Notes: generated by a model from the letters alone, not told the origin. Positions 10,860 through 22,774 are shown, counted from the stretch's first letter. The stretch is 64,000 nt of DNA from Nectonema munidae (GCA_030549495.1 JAUIRK010000866.1:372001-436000); one strand, 5' to 3'. Program-made: numbers and translations.

Positions 10860-12360
10860 CTAAAATAAATTTGCTCGCATAAATTCTTCGAAAAGGAGGA
10901 ATCCAAGACTGAATATTAATTTCCGGTATCCCGATTTCAGAGAAATGAGAATCTTGCTATTGCGCTTAATTCTTAACCTTTCCTTGAAATTCTTCACCAG
11001 CATGAAGTACGCAATACACTTTTCAAAAATATTATTGTCCCATATGTTTTTTTTAATTAAGATTTTTGAGGCTAAACTTTTTAGTTGTATCTTTACTAAA
11101 AATGATGCTTCCATGCATTCATCAAATAAAATTTTTTTAATTTGTATTATACAAAGCTAAATGTGTATTAGTAAAAATTATTTTGTTGAGTGAAGTTGAA
11201 GTTAAAAGTATTAAATATTTCATTATTCTTTACTGGGGTATAAAATCGAAGGGCAGTATGAACAAAGCCAAATATGTCTATGGTAAAATAAATATGAAAA
11301 TCACGCTAGAACAAAATAAACGTCAAATTGTAAATTTGAAAATTTTCGCCATTTTTGAAAGTCAAGCACAATTTGATTTCGGTGATTTTAAATACCTAAT
11401 ATCTTTTGATTCCGTCGTCTACAGATAATTTTATATTTTTAAACAAGTGATATATCATATGAAATATTTTAATAAAAGAAATAAATGATGAATGCAAAAA
11501 AAACAAAAAATTATTACTTTCAAATTTTCAGCTTTCTCGTTATCACATTGTTTGGAGCACTTTCCAACATCAAGATAAACTTTCTTTCCATTTTCACCTA
11601 AAAAAGCAATTAAAATTTAGATTATTTTTACTTTATTTTGAAAAATTTCTTTAAATTTTTTCAATTTAAATTTGCGATCAATATGCAGACGGGAAGAATC
11701 AATTAATAAAAAATCTTTGCTCATGTTTTAAAAATAGAATTTTGCATTACATCCAAATAATTGAGTTAGTATGTAAAGAAAATGAAAGATAAATGCAGAA
11801 GAGCTGACATTAAGAAAAAGTTTATATATTTTAAAATGTATGCATAAAAAATATTTTTTAAATTGTTCTACAGTGTAATAAATGGGAATTTTTAAGAAGC
11901 ATTTGAATCCTCCATCGTTGCATGCAGTAAATGCGAGAGAAATATGACTTTGCTTTCAAGCCATAATTGTAAAAGCACAAATCAAATGAAAACGCTTGAC
12001 CAATATTCACCACTTGACGATTAATCAGCTTTCCCCGGGTCTTAATTTTCATTGAAAAATACTCGAGTAAATGATTGACTAAAAGAGATTTAAAAGAGGG
12101 GCCCAAATCCAGGGGGAGGGGCCCTCCGCCCTCTCTCCCTCCTCCAATATATTGACAGTCTATAAACATTTATAAGAGGTAATCAACGACTTGTAAAATA
12201 TTTAGTGTTTATATGGCTTTGTATTTTTGCGAGCGTGTAATTGAGCAGTCTGAATAACTGTTCCATAATTTGAAATGCACACTGAACAATTTGAGTTATA
12301 AAAATTGTTCAATCTCATTCATATTTGTTTATTCCTTCTTGAACGCTTCTCTGTCTAAAA
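10860..12360. other. no gene seen
   Basis: Biased-composition ORFs only. A G/C-rich patch at 12098-12150 (GAGGGGCCC, GGGGCCCTCC) resembles the inner part of hAT-type MITEs found elsewhere in the window. Confidence 0.35.
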
Positions 12361-12368
12361 CACAATGA

Positions 12369-12560
12369 GTGAATTCGTACTCATACTCATCAGAAAGTTA
12401 TCACAGTGAAGATACAACTTCAAATGATTCTTATGACATTTCACACAGTCTTGTTCCTCCTGACAACACTTGGACACCTTCGCCGTCTACCTCGGGAAGA
12501 CCATTAACAAAAAATATCAGAAATATTTTAAAATCAGAACCAGCTTGTTGCAAAAATTGA
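12369..12560 (+). CDS. hypothetical Ser-rich ORF
   Basis: A 63-codon frame with a serine/acid-rich start (SSESYHSEDTTSNDSYD) and then PPDNTWTPSPSTSGRP. The composition is like the disordered N-termini of transposase genes, but there is no recognisable domain and no follow-on exon. It could be a fragment of a transposon ORF. Confidence 0.2.
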   Translation: MNSYSYSSESYHSEDTTSNDSYDISHSLVPPDNTWTPSPSTSGRPLTKNIRNILKSEPACCKN

Positions 12561-12748
12561 GCTGAACTTTTGAAGGATAGTTTTGATATTTTTTAATTAT
12601 TTATGACAGAAACTTTGATACTTCATGTATATAACATTACTAAACTAAAATAAATAAAAAAAACTATTGGGAGTAATTTTTTTTAATTTGATTGATTGAA
12701 AGTAATTTTGATGTTTGTGGTTTGTTTACTTATTTTCCTTATAAATTA

Positions 12749-13128
12749 CAGTAAGGAGGCGTTATAACACGGTAACCGAAGTCCATAATAACTACTCGCG
12801 TTATATCTGATCTGAGCTATAATTTGTGAATAAAAGTTAAATAATATTTAAATAGATGGATTTTTTTTCAGTTGGTTATATTTGGAAAAATTGCATAACC
12901 CTCCTAAAACTAAAATTTGAAAATTAATAAAGTGCAAAAGAAATGTCACAAACAAGCTTTAAGTTTTATTACAAAAATTTTTATTAGAACAAAAAAACAT
13001 CTATGTACGTACACTTGAATTTTGAAGCTGAGTATGTCATATAGGCCTGTAAAAATAGGAGCCAAGACATAACCGCGTTATAAGCGATATTGCGCTATAA
13101 TGATCCGCGCTATAACGGTTCTTTACTG
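12749..13128. mobile_element. MITE, Tc1/mariner (pogo/Tigger-like), TA target
   Basis: The left end CAGTAAGGAGGCGTTATAAC and the right end (minus-strand reading CAGTAAAGAACCGTTATAGC) form inverted repeats of about 24 bases with few mismatches, flanked on both sides by TA. Inside are further GTTATA/TATAACG repeats. There is no coding capacity. Length is 380 bases. Confidence 0.75.
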
Positions 13129-13289
13129 TACTAATGATATAAATTCTATTAACGAAATTGAAGCTGCCACATTAGGGTGGTCCTAATTTGAGGCAAAAAA
13201 AAATTTTTTTTTTCAAATCTTAACCCACCAAAAGATTTTTTAATGCTCAAAGTAATTGGAAAAAGTATTTTAAAAAAAATATTGATTTA

Positions 13290-13460
13290 GAGATAGCTCA
13301 CTAGGTAGAGTACCTCGCCCCCCTGTCGAGTATACATATTTTTGAACAAAGTCTTTATTAATTAAATAATAAAAAACAATTTATTAAATCATTTAAAATT
13401 AATTTATTAGTCGAAATGGCCTCCTCTGTCATCAATTGCTGGATCCGCCATTGATTTAGA
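13290..13460 (-). mobile_element. hAT-type end fragment
   Basis: Read on the minus strand, 13456 downward is CAATGGCGGATCCAGC, close to the CAGTGGCGGATGAAGG end of the complete element at 43812-44261. The opposite end is not clear. Confidence 0.35.
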
Positions 13461-13748
13461 CCATAAAATCTAGGTGTAAAAAATAGCTAAAATATAGCAT
13501 TTCAAACAATTTAAAATTAAAGCATACAACAATGTTTATTTCAAAAATTTTTTTTGAATTTTTCATGATTAAAAATAATTGTTGATTTTTTACAATCGGA
13601 TAAGTTTGTCTATGACTTTATATTCGTTGTAAAAAGAAGAAGAAGAAATTTATCATTATAGTAAATAAGGTAAGTATGTATAAGAAAGTATTTTAATCAG
13701 CATAAAATTTAATTGTCAATCTTTTTCTTTTGCCATTTGTCGTTTCAG

Positions 13749-14323
13749 AAATACCTCTGATGTCACGAACAAGAAATTTATAGGCAGAAATAAGGAAAAA
13801 CTTGCAAAATTGGGACTTTTCAAATTGGCATTGGGAAACAATGAACAATTAAAACATTTAGAAAAGGCAAAGAGATATGAGTCCATCCATCGAGATGTCT
13901 ATTCACCATTATCTATATATATATTTTTGATCGAAGTGTTATCTAAAATAAGTAACCTAAAAAACTGCTGGCTAATTTTGGATAACGCAAAGATCCACAA
14001 AACTCAAACAATCGAAAAGTTAATAACTTCAGATGGACAACTTTTGAAGTTTTTGTCTCCTTATAGTTACATGCTGAATCCAATTGAGCTGGCATTCTCG
14101 AAAATCAAAAATTTTGCAAAACAGAAATTAAGTAAGCTTTGCTTCAATATTTATAAAACATGTTTTAAAAACTTTTATTTTAGACACAACCCTTTCTTTC
14201 ATGCTAGATGAAGTGATCAAAAAAGCTGTTTCCTCAATAAACAGCAAGGGATGCAAAAGCTACATTGCACATGCACTACGTAACATACAAAAAGGGCAAA
14301 TGGGAGTTTCTATTTCTTCATAA
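13749..14323 (+). mobile_element. Tc1/IS630-type DDE transposase, 3' half, with a 52-bp intron
   Basis: The frame from 13749 carries WLILDNAKIHK (second catalytic Asp) and LNPIELAFSKIKNF (third acidic residue in the NPIE motif) of DDE_3 transposases. A donor (A|GTAAGC at 14132) and an acceptor (TTTTAG at 14183) bound a 52-base intron. Splicing keeps the frame and adds a C-terminal block (KKAVSSINSKGC to VSISS) that ends at 14323. Upstream, a GTAAGTATG donor near 13669 and a TTTCAG acceptor at 13748 suggest another intron. The first catalytic Asp and the DNA-binding domain are not visible, so the copy is incomplete. Confidence 0.65.
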
Positions 14324-14719
14324 AATGTGATATATTGTTTTTGCTTTAAATTACCAGCATACTAATAAAGAAGTTTGTGTGAACACTTTCATTCATTATA
14401 TAATGGATATTAAAATGGATGTAAAAGGTTTTTCGAAACTAACTTTTAAAATTCACTTTTTTGCTTAGTTGAAACTTTCGATACAAACTAAAAAAATTTT
14501 TAATTCTATGTTACTATAATATAAAAACAATCTATGCAGAAGGCAAAAATTGAAGAGTTAAATACTTGTCTATAAATGAACTGTTAGTTGCATCGAATCA
14601 AAAAAGATTTGAATAGAGGCGGAGAATTAGAAAATTATCAGTGTATGTCTACAGAACCTGACAATCGCACATAATATTACGCGCATTTATTAAACAAGAC
14701 TTGAAAGCTTATTGAGAAA

Positions 14720-14812
14720 AGTAAAATCAAAAAAGACACTTTAGAATTTGAAAAAGACACTTTAGAATTTAAAAAAGACCGTTTATAGAACTAAAAATGG
14801 TATATATATATT
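14720..14812 (+). repeat. 21-bp tandem repeat MITE family, member 1 (partial)
   Basis: Repeats of AAAAAGACACTTTAGAATTT run toward an ACTAAAAATGGTATATATAT end. The same unit and end occur at 24338-24592 and 54553-54722. Confidence 0.5.
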
Positions 14813-14939
14813 CAAACAAAAAATATATATAAAACAATAATGAAGTTTAGAATGTCAACAAAATAATATTTAGATAAAAATAAATGAAATAAAAGAAAAC
14901 ATATATTCAAAATCTGCACAATACTATCTCAGTTTATAA

Positions 14940-15449
14940 AAACGAATAAAGACGCTTAGGCTTTGGTTAAAAAGATGTATTTTAAATGCTTTTTTAAAGT
15001 TTAATGTATTGGAAGTATCAAGCTTGTCAATAAAGTTATTAGCTCTATTCAGAGTGAGTAGAAGCATTCTCCTAAAATTAGATTTCTTATCCAATCTTGG
15101 AATATATCGTTTATTATGTTGACGCGTTAATAAGTCAATTGACTTATTCTGATTTATTGATTATAAATCAATAATTTGTTATTGATTATTCCTGATTTGA
15201 CATAATTCTTGTAGTAGTTAGACTTGATATAATATTTATTTGTTCTAAATTCAAAATTTTACTTTGAACTTTTTGTTTACTGTTTATGAAATTATGGAAC
15301 TTTCTTAATGTTTTAGATAATTTTATCAATTGTGTTTGATGGCTAGAACCCCATAGAAAGTTAGCATAAATTATATGTGGATAGACATGAGTATGATATA
15401 GAAGTTTTTTTGTTTTAAAGGGTAAGAAAGCGCTAAATTTTTTAAGCAA
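14940..15449 (-). mobile_element. LINE reverse transcriptase C-terminal fragment (CR1-like)
   Basis: The minus strand reads LPFKTKKLLYHTHVYPHIIYANFLWGSS, the conserved segment after the RT thumb in CR1/Jockey-type LINEs. It continues through stops into RQHNKRYIPRLDKKSNFRR and a terminal block like the family's usual C-terminus. At least one stop interrupts it near 15180. It may be the tail of the same family as the endonuclease at 1-1085. Confidence 0.7.
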
Positions 15450-15487
15450 TCTAAAAATCTTTCGATTTTAAGACATATATTATTGAT

Positions 15488-16200
15488 ATGTGTGTTTTGA
15501 AAGAAAAACTTTCCATCGAAGTTACTTCTCCATATTTAAACTTGCGCATTCTTTTCAGGAAACTCAAACAAGCAAATACAGAAGTGATTCTTGAGCATAT
15601 GTTTTTGGGAGAAAAGGTTTTGCATGTTGGGCAAAATTTCAAAGCCGCTTATTTTTTATCATCTCAACATACTAAGGGTGTGTCAATAACTTCAATAAAA
15701 AACAAACGAGAAAGTTATATTAAGTATGAAGTTGGTATAGATAATTTCAATAGAATGGCAAGAGATTTCACTTCTGATAAACTGAGTAGAAGATGGACCA
15801 TGGCCATTTTCACTAATTACTTATTGCAGCTTTCAACTCTTGGGTGATTTACAATTTTATTTGCAATGAAAATCGCTCAACTAAAGAAGGTGCGAGAAAA
15901 AATTTATTGAAGTATTTATCTCTCAAACTTTGCGAACAATCAATGCTCATTCGCTCTAAGGTTTCGCAAATTTCTAGGCACATCAAAAATATTTTATCAT
16001 ATTATGGCTTTTTTCACAAGGAGGAAAAGTCGAAAGTACCTCCACTGGCAAGGGATATTCTTCGATACCGGAGTGAAAACCTAGAACTAGAGGTACACGA
16101 AAGTGTTTTTTCTGTAAAAAAATTTATCTGCAAAAAACATTCTTTTCTGTTATGTCCTACTTGTCACTCTGATATGTAGAACAATTTTTTATTTTTTGTA
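15488..16200 (+). mobile_element. piggyBac transposase relic, C-terminal third
   Basis: The plus strand reads KRESYIKYEVGIDNFNRMARDF and then SRRWTMAIFTNYL. This matches the piggyBac 'GVD..D......R...RW....F' block that contains the last catalytic acidic residue region. After a frameshift near 15845 it continues, and it ends in a histidine/cysteine block (CKKHSFLLCPTCH) like the family's zinc-finger tail. It is broken by stops and frameshift and its N-terminal two thirds are absent. Confidence 0.65.
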
Positions 16201-16344
16201 CATCGTTTATGTAATTTCTGTCAACTATTTGTTCTGTTCAAATTGACTTTTTTAAAATGAAAGTCTATAGAGGGCGTTAATTTTTGTTTTCTGCATAACA
16301 TTTTATCGTTATATAATTACAAAAATACTTAATTTGTGTCTAAA

Positions 16345-17315
16345 TTACCAAGGAGGAACTTGTTGGTGTTGACATGGAATAAATTGTGGCTTGTCGTATC
16401 CCTTCTCGTTCATCATTCTCTGAAACCTAACAACAATCCCATTTTCACGACCGGTATTCACTGCTGTTGAATCGCATATAATCATTTTAATACGCTGCCA
16501 AACGTCAAAATCATCCATAAGTTCCACCAACTCTTCAAAAATAGCTTTAAAAGAACCATTTCTGCAAGTTAGTGTTGCAAAATGGATTCTCCTTTGGCTA
16601 TTTTGAAGACACACCACTTGATACTCTTTCTTTTTAATACTTTTCCCATCAAAATGTAAACTAAACACTTCCGATTTCAAAACCTCCATAAGCTTTTCTT
16701 TAACACTTTCAGATTCTTTAATAACCTTTTTCCACACCCCAACCTGGCTCAGACTTTCAATATCAATTCCATCAAGTTTCAGAGAACTAAATACAACTGA
16801 AGCCTTTCTGGTAGACAAACAATGCTGTGTTGTGGCGGATTTCGTTGAGTTATACTTTTTCTTTGTTCCATTCTTTTTATCCGCGACAAATTCATCATCA
16901 TTTTCAATTTCAGTGAGACTATAACTTTCAGAACACACGAAGATGTCGATTCAGTATAAGACAATCTCGAAACTTTAACGCGCTTCGAAGGATGTATTAA
17001 TGTGATGCTTGCCTCAGATCTTGTTGAATAGCATACTCTACCCGCTGTTGCAATCTGGGTGTGATAAAGCGCTTTATACTCTGAACTGAGCCAAAAACCG
17101 TCAGCTTTAGTCATATCAAACAAACTTTTCATCTCCTCCTCCAATTTTTCAGTCTTTCTTTTCCTGTACTTTTCATACAAATCAATAACTTTTCCAACTT
17201 TCAACACCTCTTGCTGATTAGAAATTTTTGAAAAGTTCAACTCATTGCATAGTTGACTTAATTCTTTTGCTAAAATTTTGATCCTTGCTTTCTTACTCTT
17301 CTGGCTCTGGAACAA
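16345..17315 (-). mobile_element. DDE-type transposase relic (hAT-like), copy 1
   Basis: The two minus-strand frames overlap around 16779-16938, indicating a frameshift near 16930. The first (17315 downward) is a helical, Lys-rich N-terminus. The second carries LHFDGKSIKKKEYQ (first Asp), IICDSTAVNTGRENG (second Asp) and PCQHQ, the remains of a C-x-H-H motif. The same motif order is seen in the relic at 20340-21320, so this is a repeated transposon family in the genome. The arrangement resembles hAT transposases but the exact superfamily is unsure. Confidence 0.6.
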
Positions 17316-17427
17316 GTTTAAATACCTTCCAATGATTTGTAAGGTTTTTTATCAGTAAATTTATGTGTAGTATTTTCTTCGTAAGAACATGTACTTTAGA
17401 CTTACTTGACTTATAAAATTAAAAAAT

Positions 17428-18509
17428 AAGGCCGGGTAACATAATTCTACTCCATTACAGATTTCTACAACATTTTTTTTCAAAATTTTTAAAAATAAAT
17501 TATTTATATAATTTTATTTATTATTCTCATTCAATTTAAATTTACTTCAAAAAATTTTCGTCTGTTTTATCTTTTATATCTACGTTCAAGACTTACCCAA
17601 AACTAACAATTTTGGCGCTTCATATCAAAGATTCGAGGTGTAATATCCAAAAGATATAAGATATGGTATTGGTAATTTTAAATTGAACGATTCATCAACT
17701 TTAAATTCATATTGTCTTCAACTCACCACCAGAAGAAAGTAACTAGGTGTGGAGTTTATTCACCTAAAAGATACGACCTGCACCTCTTATATCAAACCTT
17801 CATGGTACAAGCCAGGCTCTAGTCAAGACTACAAAAATCACAAGAAAGGTTTAGTTTTTATGATCTTTTATTTTCAGTAAGAACTTTTTAAAGCTTAAAT
17901 TTTTGATATAACTTCTCCCAGTTTGAATTTTTCGATATTTTTTTTAATTTGGTTCTTTGAAAAAAATGAAGACAGCAAATATATTTTTATAATTCATAAA
18001 GCAATATAATAAAAAAAACTAAATATATCCCAACTATAGATTTAGGCGGTAGTTTCGATTTTGAAGTTTTTCAAAAGCTTGCGGCTTTTAGTTACAAATT
18101 GTACCGTTTTTTGTTGGTCTGGTTGACAGTTTTGCGAATTATTATCGTACAGTGATAATATAAACGTTAATTTAAAATCAGTTATTTTACTATTAATGAT
18201 ACTTCTACTTAAAAGCTTTCATTTCGGTATTGAAAAAATTCAGTAATAGGCATGAAAAATAGCCTATGCTCACTACTGGCCAGGGGCGTAGCCAGAGGGG
18301 GGAGGGTAAGGAGGCAGTGCCCCCCCCCCCCCCAAATACCTTTTCTGCTCCCCCCCCCCCCCCAAATACCTTCCAATATGCTTGCCCCCCTAAATTCCCC
18401 CCCCCCCCCCCCCCCCCCCAACTTCCAGTTTTTGGCTACGCCACTGCTGGCATCCAAGTTAAACATTTATACTTCCTGCTATGGGACATTTGTTTCTAGA
18501 TATCATTAG
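17428..18509 (+). repeat. dispersed repeat, copy A, carrying a nested MITE
   Basis: 17430-17930 (GGGTAACATAATTCTACTCC start, ACAATTTTGGCGCTTCATAT, CAAGCCAGGCTCTAGTCAAG) is matched in direct orientation by 22780-23350, and its later part by 21610-21770. 18040-18509 matches 5590-5840. Together the copies define a unit of well over 1 kb with no recognised coding region. A 166-base MITE sits at 18281-18446. Confidence 0.75.
18281..18446. mobile_element. MITE with GGCGTAGCCA ends, nested in the dispersed repeat
   Basis: Ends are CAGGGGCGTAGCCAGA and (minus strand) CAGTGGCGTAGCCAAA. CTGGC is found on each side (18276-18280 and 18447-18451). The interior is C-runs separated by CAAATACCTT. The copy at about 5806-5815 shows the uninterrupted target. 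It belongs with 52124-52574, which has an 8-bp hAT-type duplication. Confidence 0.75.
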
Positions 18510-19130
18510 TAAAATCAAATTTAAAATTTTTTTAAAAAACTTCTCCCTATTTTTATTTAAAAAGACATGTGTTTTAAGAAAAATAAATTATAAAATTGCC
18601 TTTAATTTTTTAAATATTTTTACGTTCAAGCCTTAAAAAATATCTTCTAAAAATTCTAACAACGCAAAAGCTAATCTTTCTATTTGGAAAAAAAATTTAC
18701 TTCCCTCATCCAAGCCAAAAAGGAATCCAAGCATTCCATTTGTTGAAAAAATTTCAAATCTTACACGGATGCCGACAAATTGTCAAATTCTTGGAAACTT
18801 TGATTTTTTGTTAAACATCAAATAGCTACGACAAGATCGAGTAAAAACTATTATTGATGATATAGAAATGGTTTGGAAAGAAACTTTAAATTTTCCACTT
18901 CTTTCTAATGCACTAATCAGAAAGAAACTTTATCGTTTAATCCAATGCCTTTCTTTTCTTTTTTCTCGGTGGACAACTTCATTGGACAAAAAATATTTTA
19001 TTTTAATATTTTTCACTAATAAAATTTTTGAGGTTATCATAAAGAAAATAGTATATAATTAGAATTCATATTGAAATGAAAGCAAACCTAATGCCAATCA
19101 AGTATACTATTGTGAGGATTATATGGAAAA
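18510..19130. other. no gene seen
   Basis: AT-rich; one 64-codon ORF of biased composition at 18868-19062 without recognisable features. Confidence 0.4.
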
Positions 19131-19135
19131 TTTAC

Positions 19136-19246
19136 CTTTTTATAATAAAAACGGTTAAGAGCTGGTTTTCTTCAAGGACCAGTAAAATATCATTGTGGAT
19201 CCCTACTTTATATTTCGCATGTGGACCCCGGTTGAGAAACCCTGTT
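19136..19246 (-). mobile_element. hAT-type terminal fragment
   Basis: Read on the minus strand from 19246: CAGGGTTTCTCAACCGGGGT, a typical Charlie/hAT end. A TTAA MITE begins 8 bases away. Confidence 0.5.
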
Positions 19247-19253
19247 AATTTAT

Positions 19254-19389
19254 TTAACCCATTAAGTCCCAATGCTCCCCTTTGGGAACATGTAATTTCA
19301 TCTTCGTCTGCTTTTTTCAATGACTTTGAATATAAATCATCCGCGTTTTTTTAGATATCGTCTGATTTCTATGGTACTTAATGGGTTAA
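19254..19389 (-). mobile_element. TTAA MITE (subfamily I), chained
   Basis: Starts TTAACCCATTAAGTCCC and ends ACTTAATGGGTTAA. Inverted ends, TTAA targets and three CGTCTGC/CAGACGA-type motifs are visible. Its right TTAA is the left TTAA of the next copy. Confidence 0.8.
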
Positions 19390-19520
19390 CCCATTAACGA
19401 CCAGAATAATCAGACGATATCTAGAATAAAGCAGATTTGTATTAAAAAGCATTAATAAACGCAGACGATTCACATTTTTGTAAAGGCGACATATGTCGAC
19501 TGTGGTCGATAACCGGTTAA
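19386..19520 (+). mobile_element. TTAA MITE (subfamily II), chained
   Basis: Starts TTAACCCATTAACGACCAG and ends GTCGATAACCGGTTAA. Contains CAGACGATATC, CGCAGACGATTC and the palindrome GACATATGTC next to the right end. Confidence 0.8.
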
Positions 19521-19807
19521 ATGACAAAAACAAAAAAAATTCATCAAATTTTACTACAATATCTTCTCAATTATTTGATGTCACTAATAAAAGATGGGAA
19601 TGGAAAAGCACAGAGGATAAAAAAAACTCTACCAGAAGCAGATTCAAAGTGGAGGTAAAGTTGGTTATTCTACTGTTAAGCAAGCTCCTTAAAATCAGTG
19701 CACCCAAGAAAACGCATTTGTGTTCTAACTAAAACAAGTTCTTTCGAGTCGTTATCCACACATGACATTATCCGTGAATTTAACTCCAACTCTAGTATTG
19801 AGTCTAA

Positions 19808-20168
19808 ACGAGGGGCCGGGAACCTTTTTAACTAAAAGAGCCCAAAAAACACATATTTTAAAATCGAATCCTCTGAGAGCCATACATATTTTTAAATACT
19901 GATTACAACTAAATGGAAAAAGAAGACCAACAATTTTAGAGTATAATAAGACTCTGAATTTATTTTAAACAAGATTGTTTTATCGAAGTTATTTATTAAT
20001 AAGCAAAGTCTGCTTCCTCATCAGCTTTATTTGTGTCGTCGTGATTCGTAATGATGACGAAATTAAGAGAGTGTATTTATCCTAAATGCCACCTGATTTA
20101 TCTGAGAGCCAGATGCAGTCATCAAAAGAGCCATGTCTGGCTCGCGAGCCATAGGTTCCCGACCTCTG
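19808..20168. mobile_element. hAT MITE (ZBED5/Charlie-like ends)
   Basis: The left end GAGGGGCCGGGAACCTTTTT and the minus-strand reading of the right end (CAGAGGTCGGGAACCTATGG) are inverted repeats. The body has the characteristic repeated AGAGCC tracts and GGCTCGCGAGCC. The 8 bases on each side do not match cleanly, so the target duplication has decayed. ORFs inside are shadows. Confidence 0.7.
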
Positions 20169-20339
20169 GTAAACCGAAGCACCACTCGCATTCCTGTTCT
20201 TCTGAAGATAAACTAAATTACAAAAGAGCAGGAACTTAAACAGCAAGTTTACTGGGGCGCAAGAATAATATATCAACACACAAAGCGCATGTCATTCTCG
20301 AAACAATTTTTAAACAGGGTTATAATGTTCCAGTTCCAT

Positions 20340-21320
20340 GTCAATCACGTATATGGAAACAAAAATGAAAAAAGGCAAAAATAAAAATTTTTAAAAATTA
20401 CGAGTCGATGATCGTTATTGTCATCAATTTGATGGTAAAGGATTATGGGGAGAAGAATATCGAGTGGTTTTGAAAAAAAAAATATCATGACTCAAATAAA
20501 AATTGGTGTTTTAAAATGCCCGAATGGCACTGCTAAGACTATTCACAAAGAACTACATAATCTGATCGATGCATACAATGCTTGGAAAATATTTGCATGA
20601 TGATAATCTGTGACACATCTGCCGTAAATTCTGGTTGTTTGCAGGGTATTATTAAATTGATCCAGGGAGATGTCATAAGCAAAGGCTTTCAGAAGCCATA
20701 GTACATCGGCTGTCAACATCACGTACTAGATCTGCTTCTAAAACACGTAGTGGATTTTCTCATTCCGAAAGAAAGCACCAGCCCACTACTCTTTTACTGA
20801 CGAAATATCGAAGAACTACAATTCTCTTAGAGCCAACTACCAGATTCTTCCAACAGATGATGTTAACACAGGCGCAAACCTGGATGGCCGAACGACTTCA
20901 AGTTTTTACATGAACTATGCCAGGCATATCGTCACTACAAAACAACTTTAAAGTAGCCCAAAATATACCGGAAGAAACTCCCGAACATACATCAGGCAAG
21001 ATGGAATTCGCGTGCAATATACGCTCTTATAGCATTTTTCCTTTTGCCCTATTGGCGTAGCATCCTCGGAATCTCTTATGAGTGGACTAACAATTGGTTT
21101 CATATGCAGCACTACAACGAGACGATCGTTAACGAATTGCTAACCTCACTAAACAAGACAAAGTGCAAGAGGGAAATAAATTGCTTGAGGACACTGAAAA
21201 GTTGAAAAATCGATAATTGATATTACAAGATCCCACCAAAATACTGAACGTGTGGTAAAACGTATGGAGGAATTACATCGTTTCTCAAAAAATTTTGAAT
21301 TTTTGAACCTAATTTATAGG
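20340..21320 (+). mobile_element. DDE-type transposase relic (hAT-like), copy 2
   Basis: With several stops and frameshifts, the plus strand reads MIICDTSAVNSG, then GCQHHVLDLLLKHVVDF, then ARWNSRAIYALIAFFLLPYWRS. The first block matches the second-Asp block of the relic at 16345-17315, and the rest extends the family toward its C-terminus. It is more decayed than copy 1. The opposite orientation of the two copies argues for separate insertions. Confidence 0.6.
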
Positions 21321-21602
21321 AAAAAATATTTTTTAAATTTTTTTATTATCTTTTACTTATCTTCATTAATATCTTTTTTGCAAATAAAATTTGTTTAAGT
21401 ATAATGATTACCTTCTTAAATAAAATAACTTAGTTATTACATTCAAAAAAAATTCTTTTAAATTTTTTTCCAATAAAGCAAGGGGGAAGTTTTTTTGTAA
21501 AATGCAAAAATAATAATAGTATTTTTAAATGACACATAAATGTTCCTCTTTTGAAAGTAGTTTAATCAAAAAAATAATGTTTGCAATTACCTTAGTAATT
21601 AG

Positions 21603-22135
21603 TGGATAATATGTGGATTTTTGAAAATCTTGTATTCCGCTCAGAAATCTTGATGATACAAGCCAGGTTGTAGTCAAGACTACAAAAATCACCAGAAAGA
21701 TATTTATGATCGTTTATTTTCAGTAAGAAATTTTTAAAGCTTAAATTTTTGATAGTTTTTACATTTTAATACTTTCATTTCTCCCAGGTTGAATTTTTCA
21801 AATTGTTTTCAATATTTTTTGTATAAAATAAAATCTCTAAGCATATGAAGATTAATCACAACTGAACATACCAAATGATGTGTGTGGTTTAAATATATAA
21901 ATTCAGAAAGAAATTAGGGCACCCACAGAAAACTGCTCCCTGAAGCAAAAATCTCCACATACCAGGCAGTTTTTTGACGGAAAAAGGTGAAAATTAAATG
22001 TTACCCTGATAAATTAGTTATCTATTCATCATATTTTGAATGCATTGACTGTTGAATTTATAATAAATCTGTCATCTTTTATTTCCAGTGTATAATTTTT
22101 ACCATTTTTGCCCTCTACATGTTGACAACTATGAT
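21603..22135 (+). repeat. dispersed repeat, copy C (5' end lost)
   Basis: Matches copy A and copy B from TTGATACAAGCCAGG-like sequence (about 21650) to AAATTTTTGATAG. After AATCACAACTGAACATAC it runs into the 3' block shared with copy D (CTGCTCCCTGAAGC, GTTATCTATTCATCATAT, CATGTTGACAACTAT). Confidence 0.65.
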
Positions 22136-22774
22136 TTGCTAATATATTTGATAGATATAAAAAACTATATTATCAATAGTTTAAAGTGTTAAAAGAATTG
22201 CCCTATGGTAATCATCGTAAGATTGCAAATCAGATGGACGTTTCCAGTAAATTTGTTGGCTATACCAACAAATGAAGGGGAGTAAAAAATTAATGTATGA
22301 AAAAAAAGATTTAAAAACTCTTTATTAGTAATAAATATTTATTCACAAAAAATTTTTTTATAATAAATAAACAATTATTCAATATTTTAAAATAAATATC
22401 CTCTATATGTAATTCATAGGATTCTCGAACATTTGAATTCAACTTTTTTACTTTCTTTGATTTTCTGAAGATATCAAAAGTGGTTTTTGCTAGATCTACA
22501 CTTTTTATATAAAGATTTAAATTCATAGAGTGATATAAAAATTCCTCGCCATTGCAAATTTGTCGAAAGTAAGAAGATTGTCTTACTCTTCACATAAAAT
22601 AAACAGCATATCTTTTAAATCATTATTAGAGTCTGTTCTTTTTCTTACACTTTATTCTAGTTAAATGAATCTATAGATCAAAAATTTCATAATAAAAAAT
22701 TGTTTTAAATAATGAATATATATTTACACAGTTTTAAAGATTATTTCTTTATTTATTTTAGCGCGTTATCTTGA

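Noticed and set aside
18209-18509. Pro-rich and Gly-rich ORFs
   Set aside because: They read the C-runs of the MITE at 18281-18446.
19743-20300. ORFs around 20051-20279
   Set aside because: They lie in the hAT MITE at 19808-20168 and read its AGAGCC tracts.
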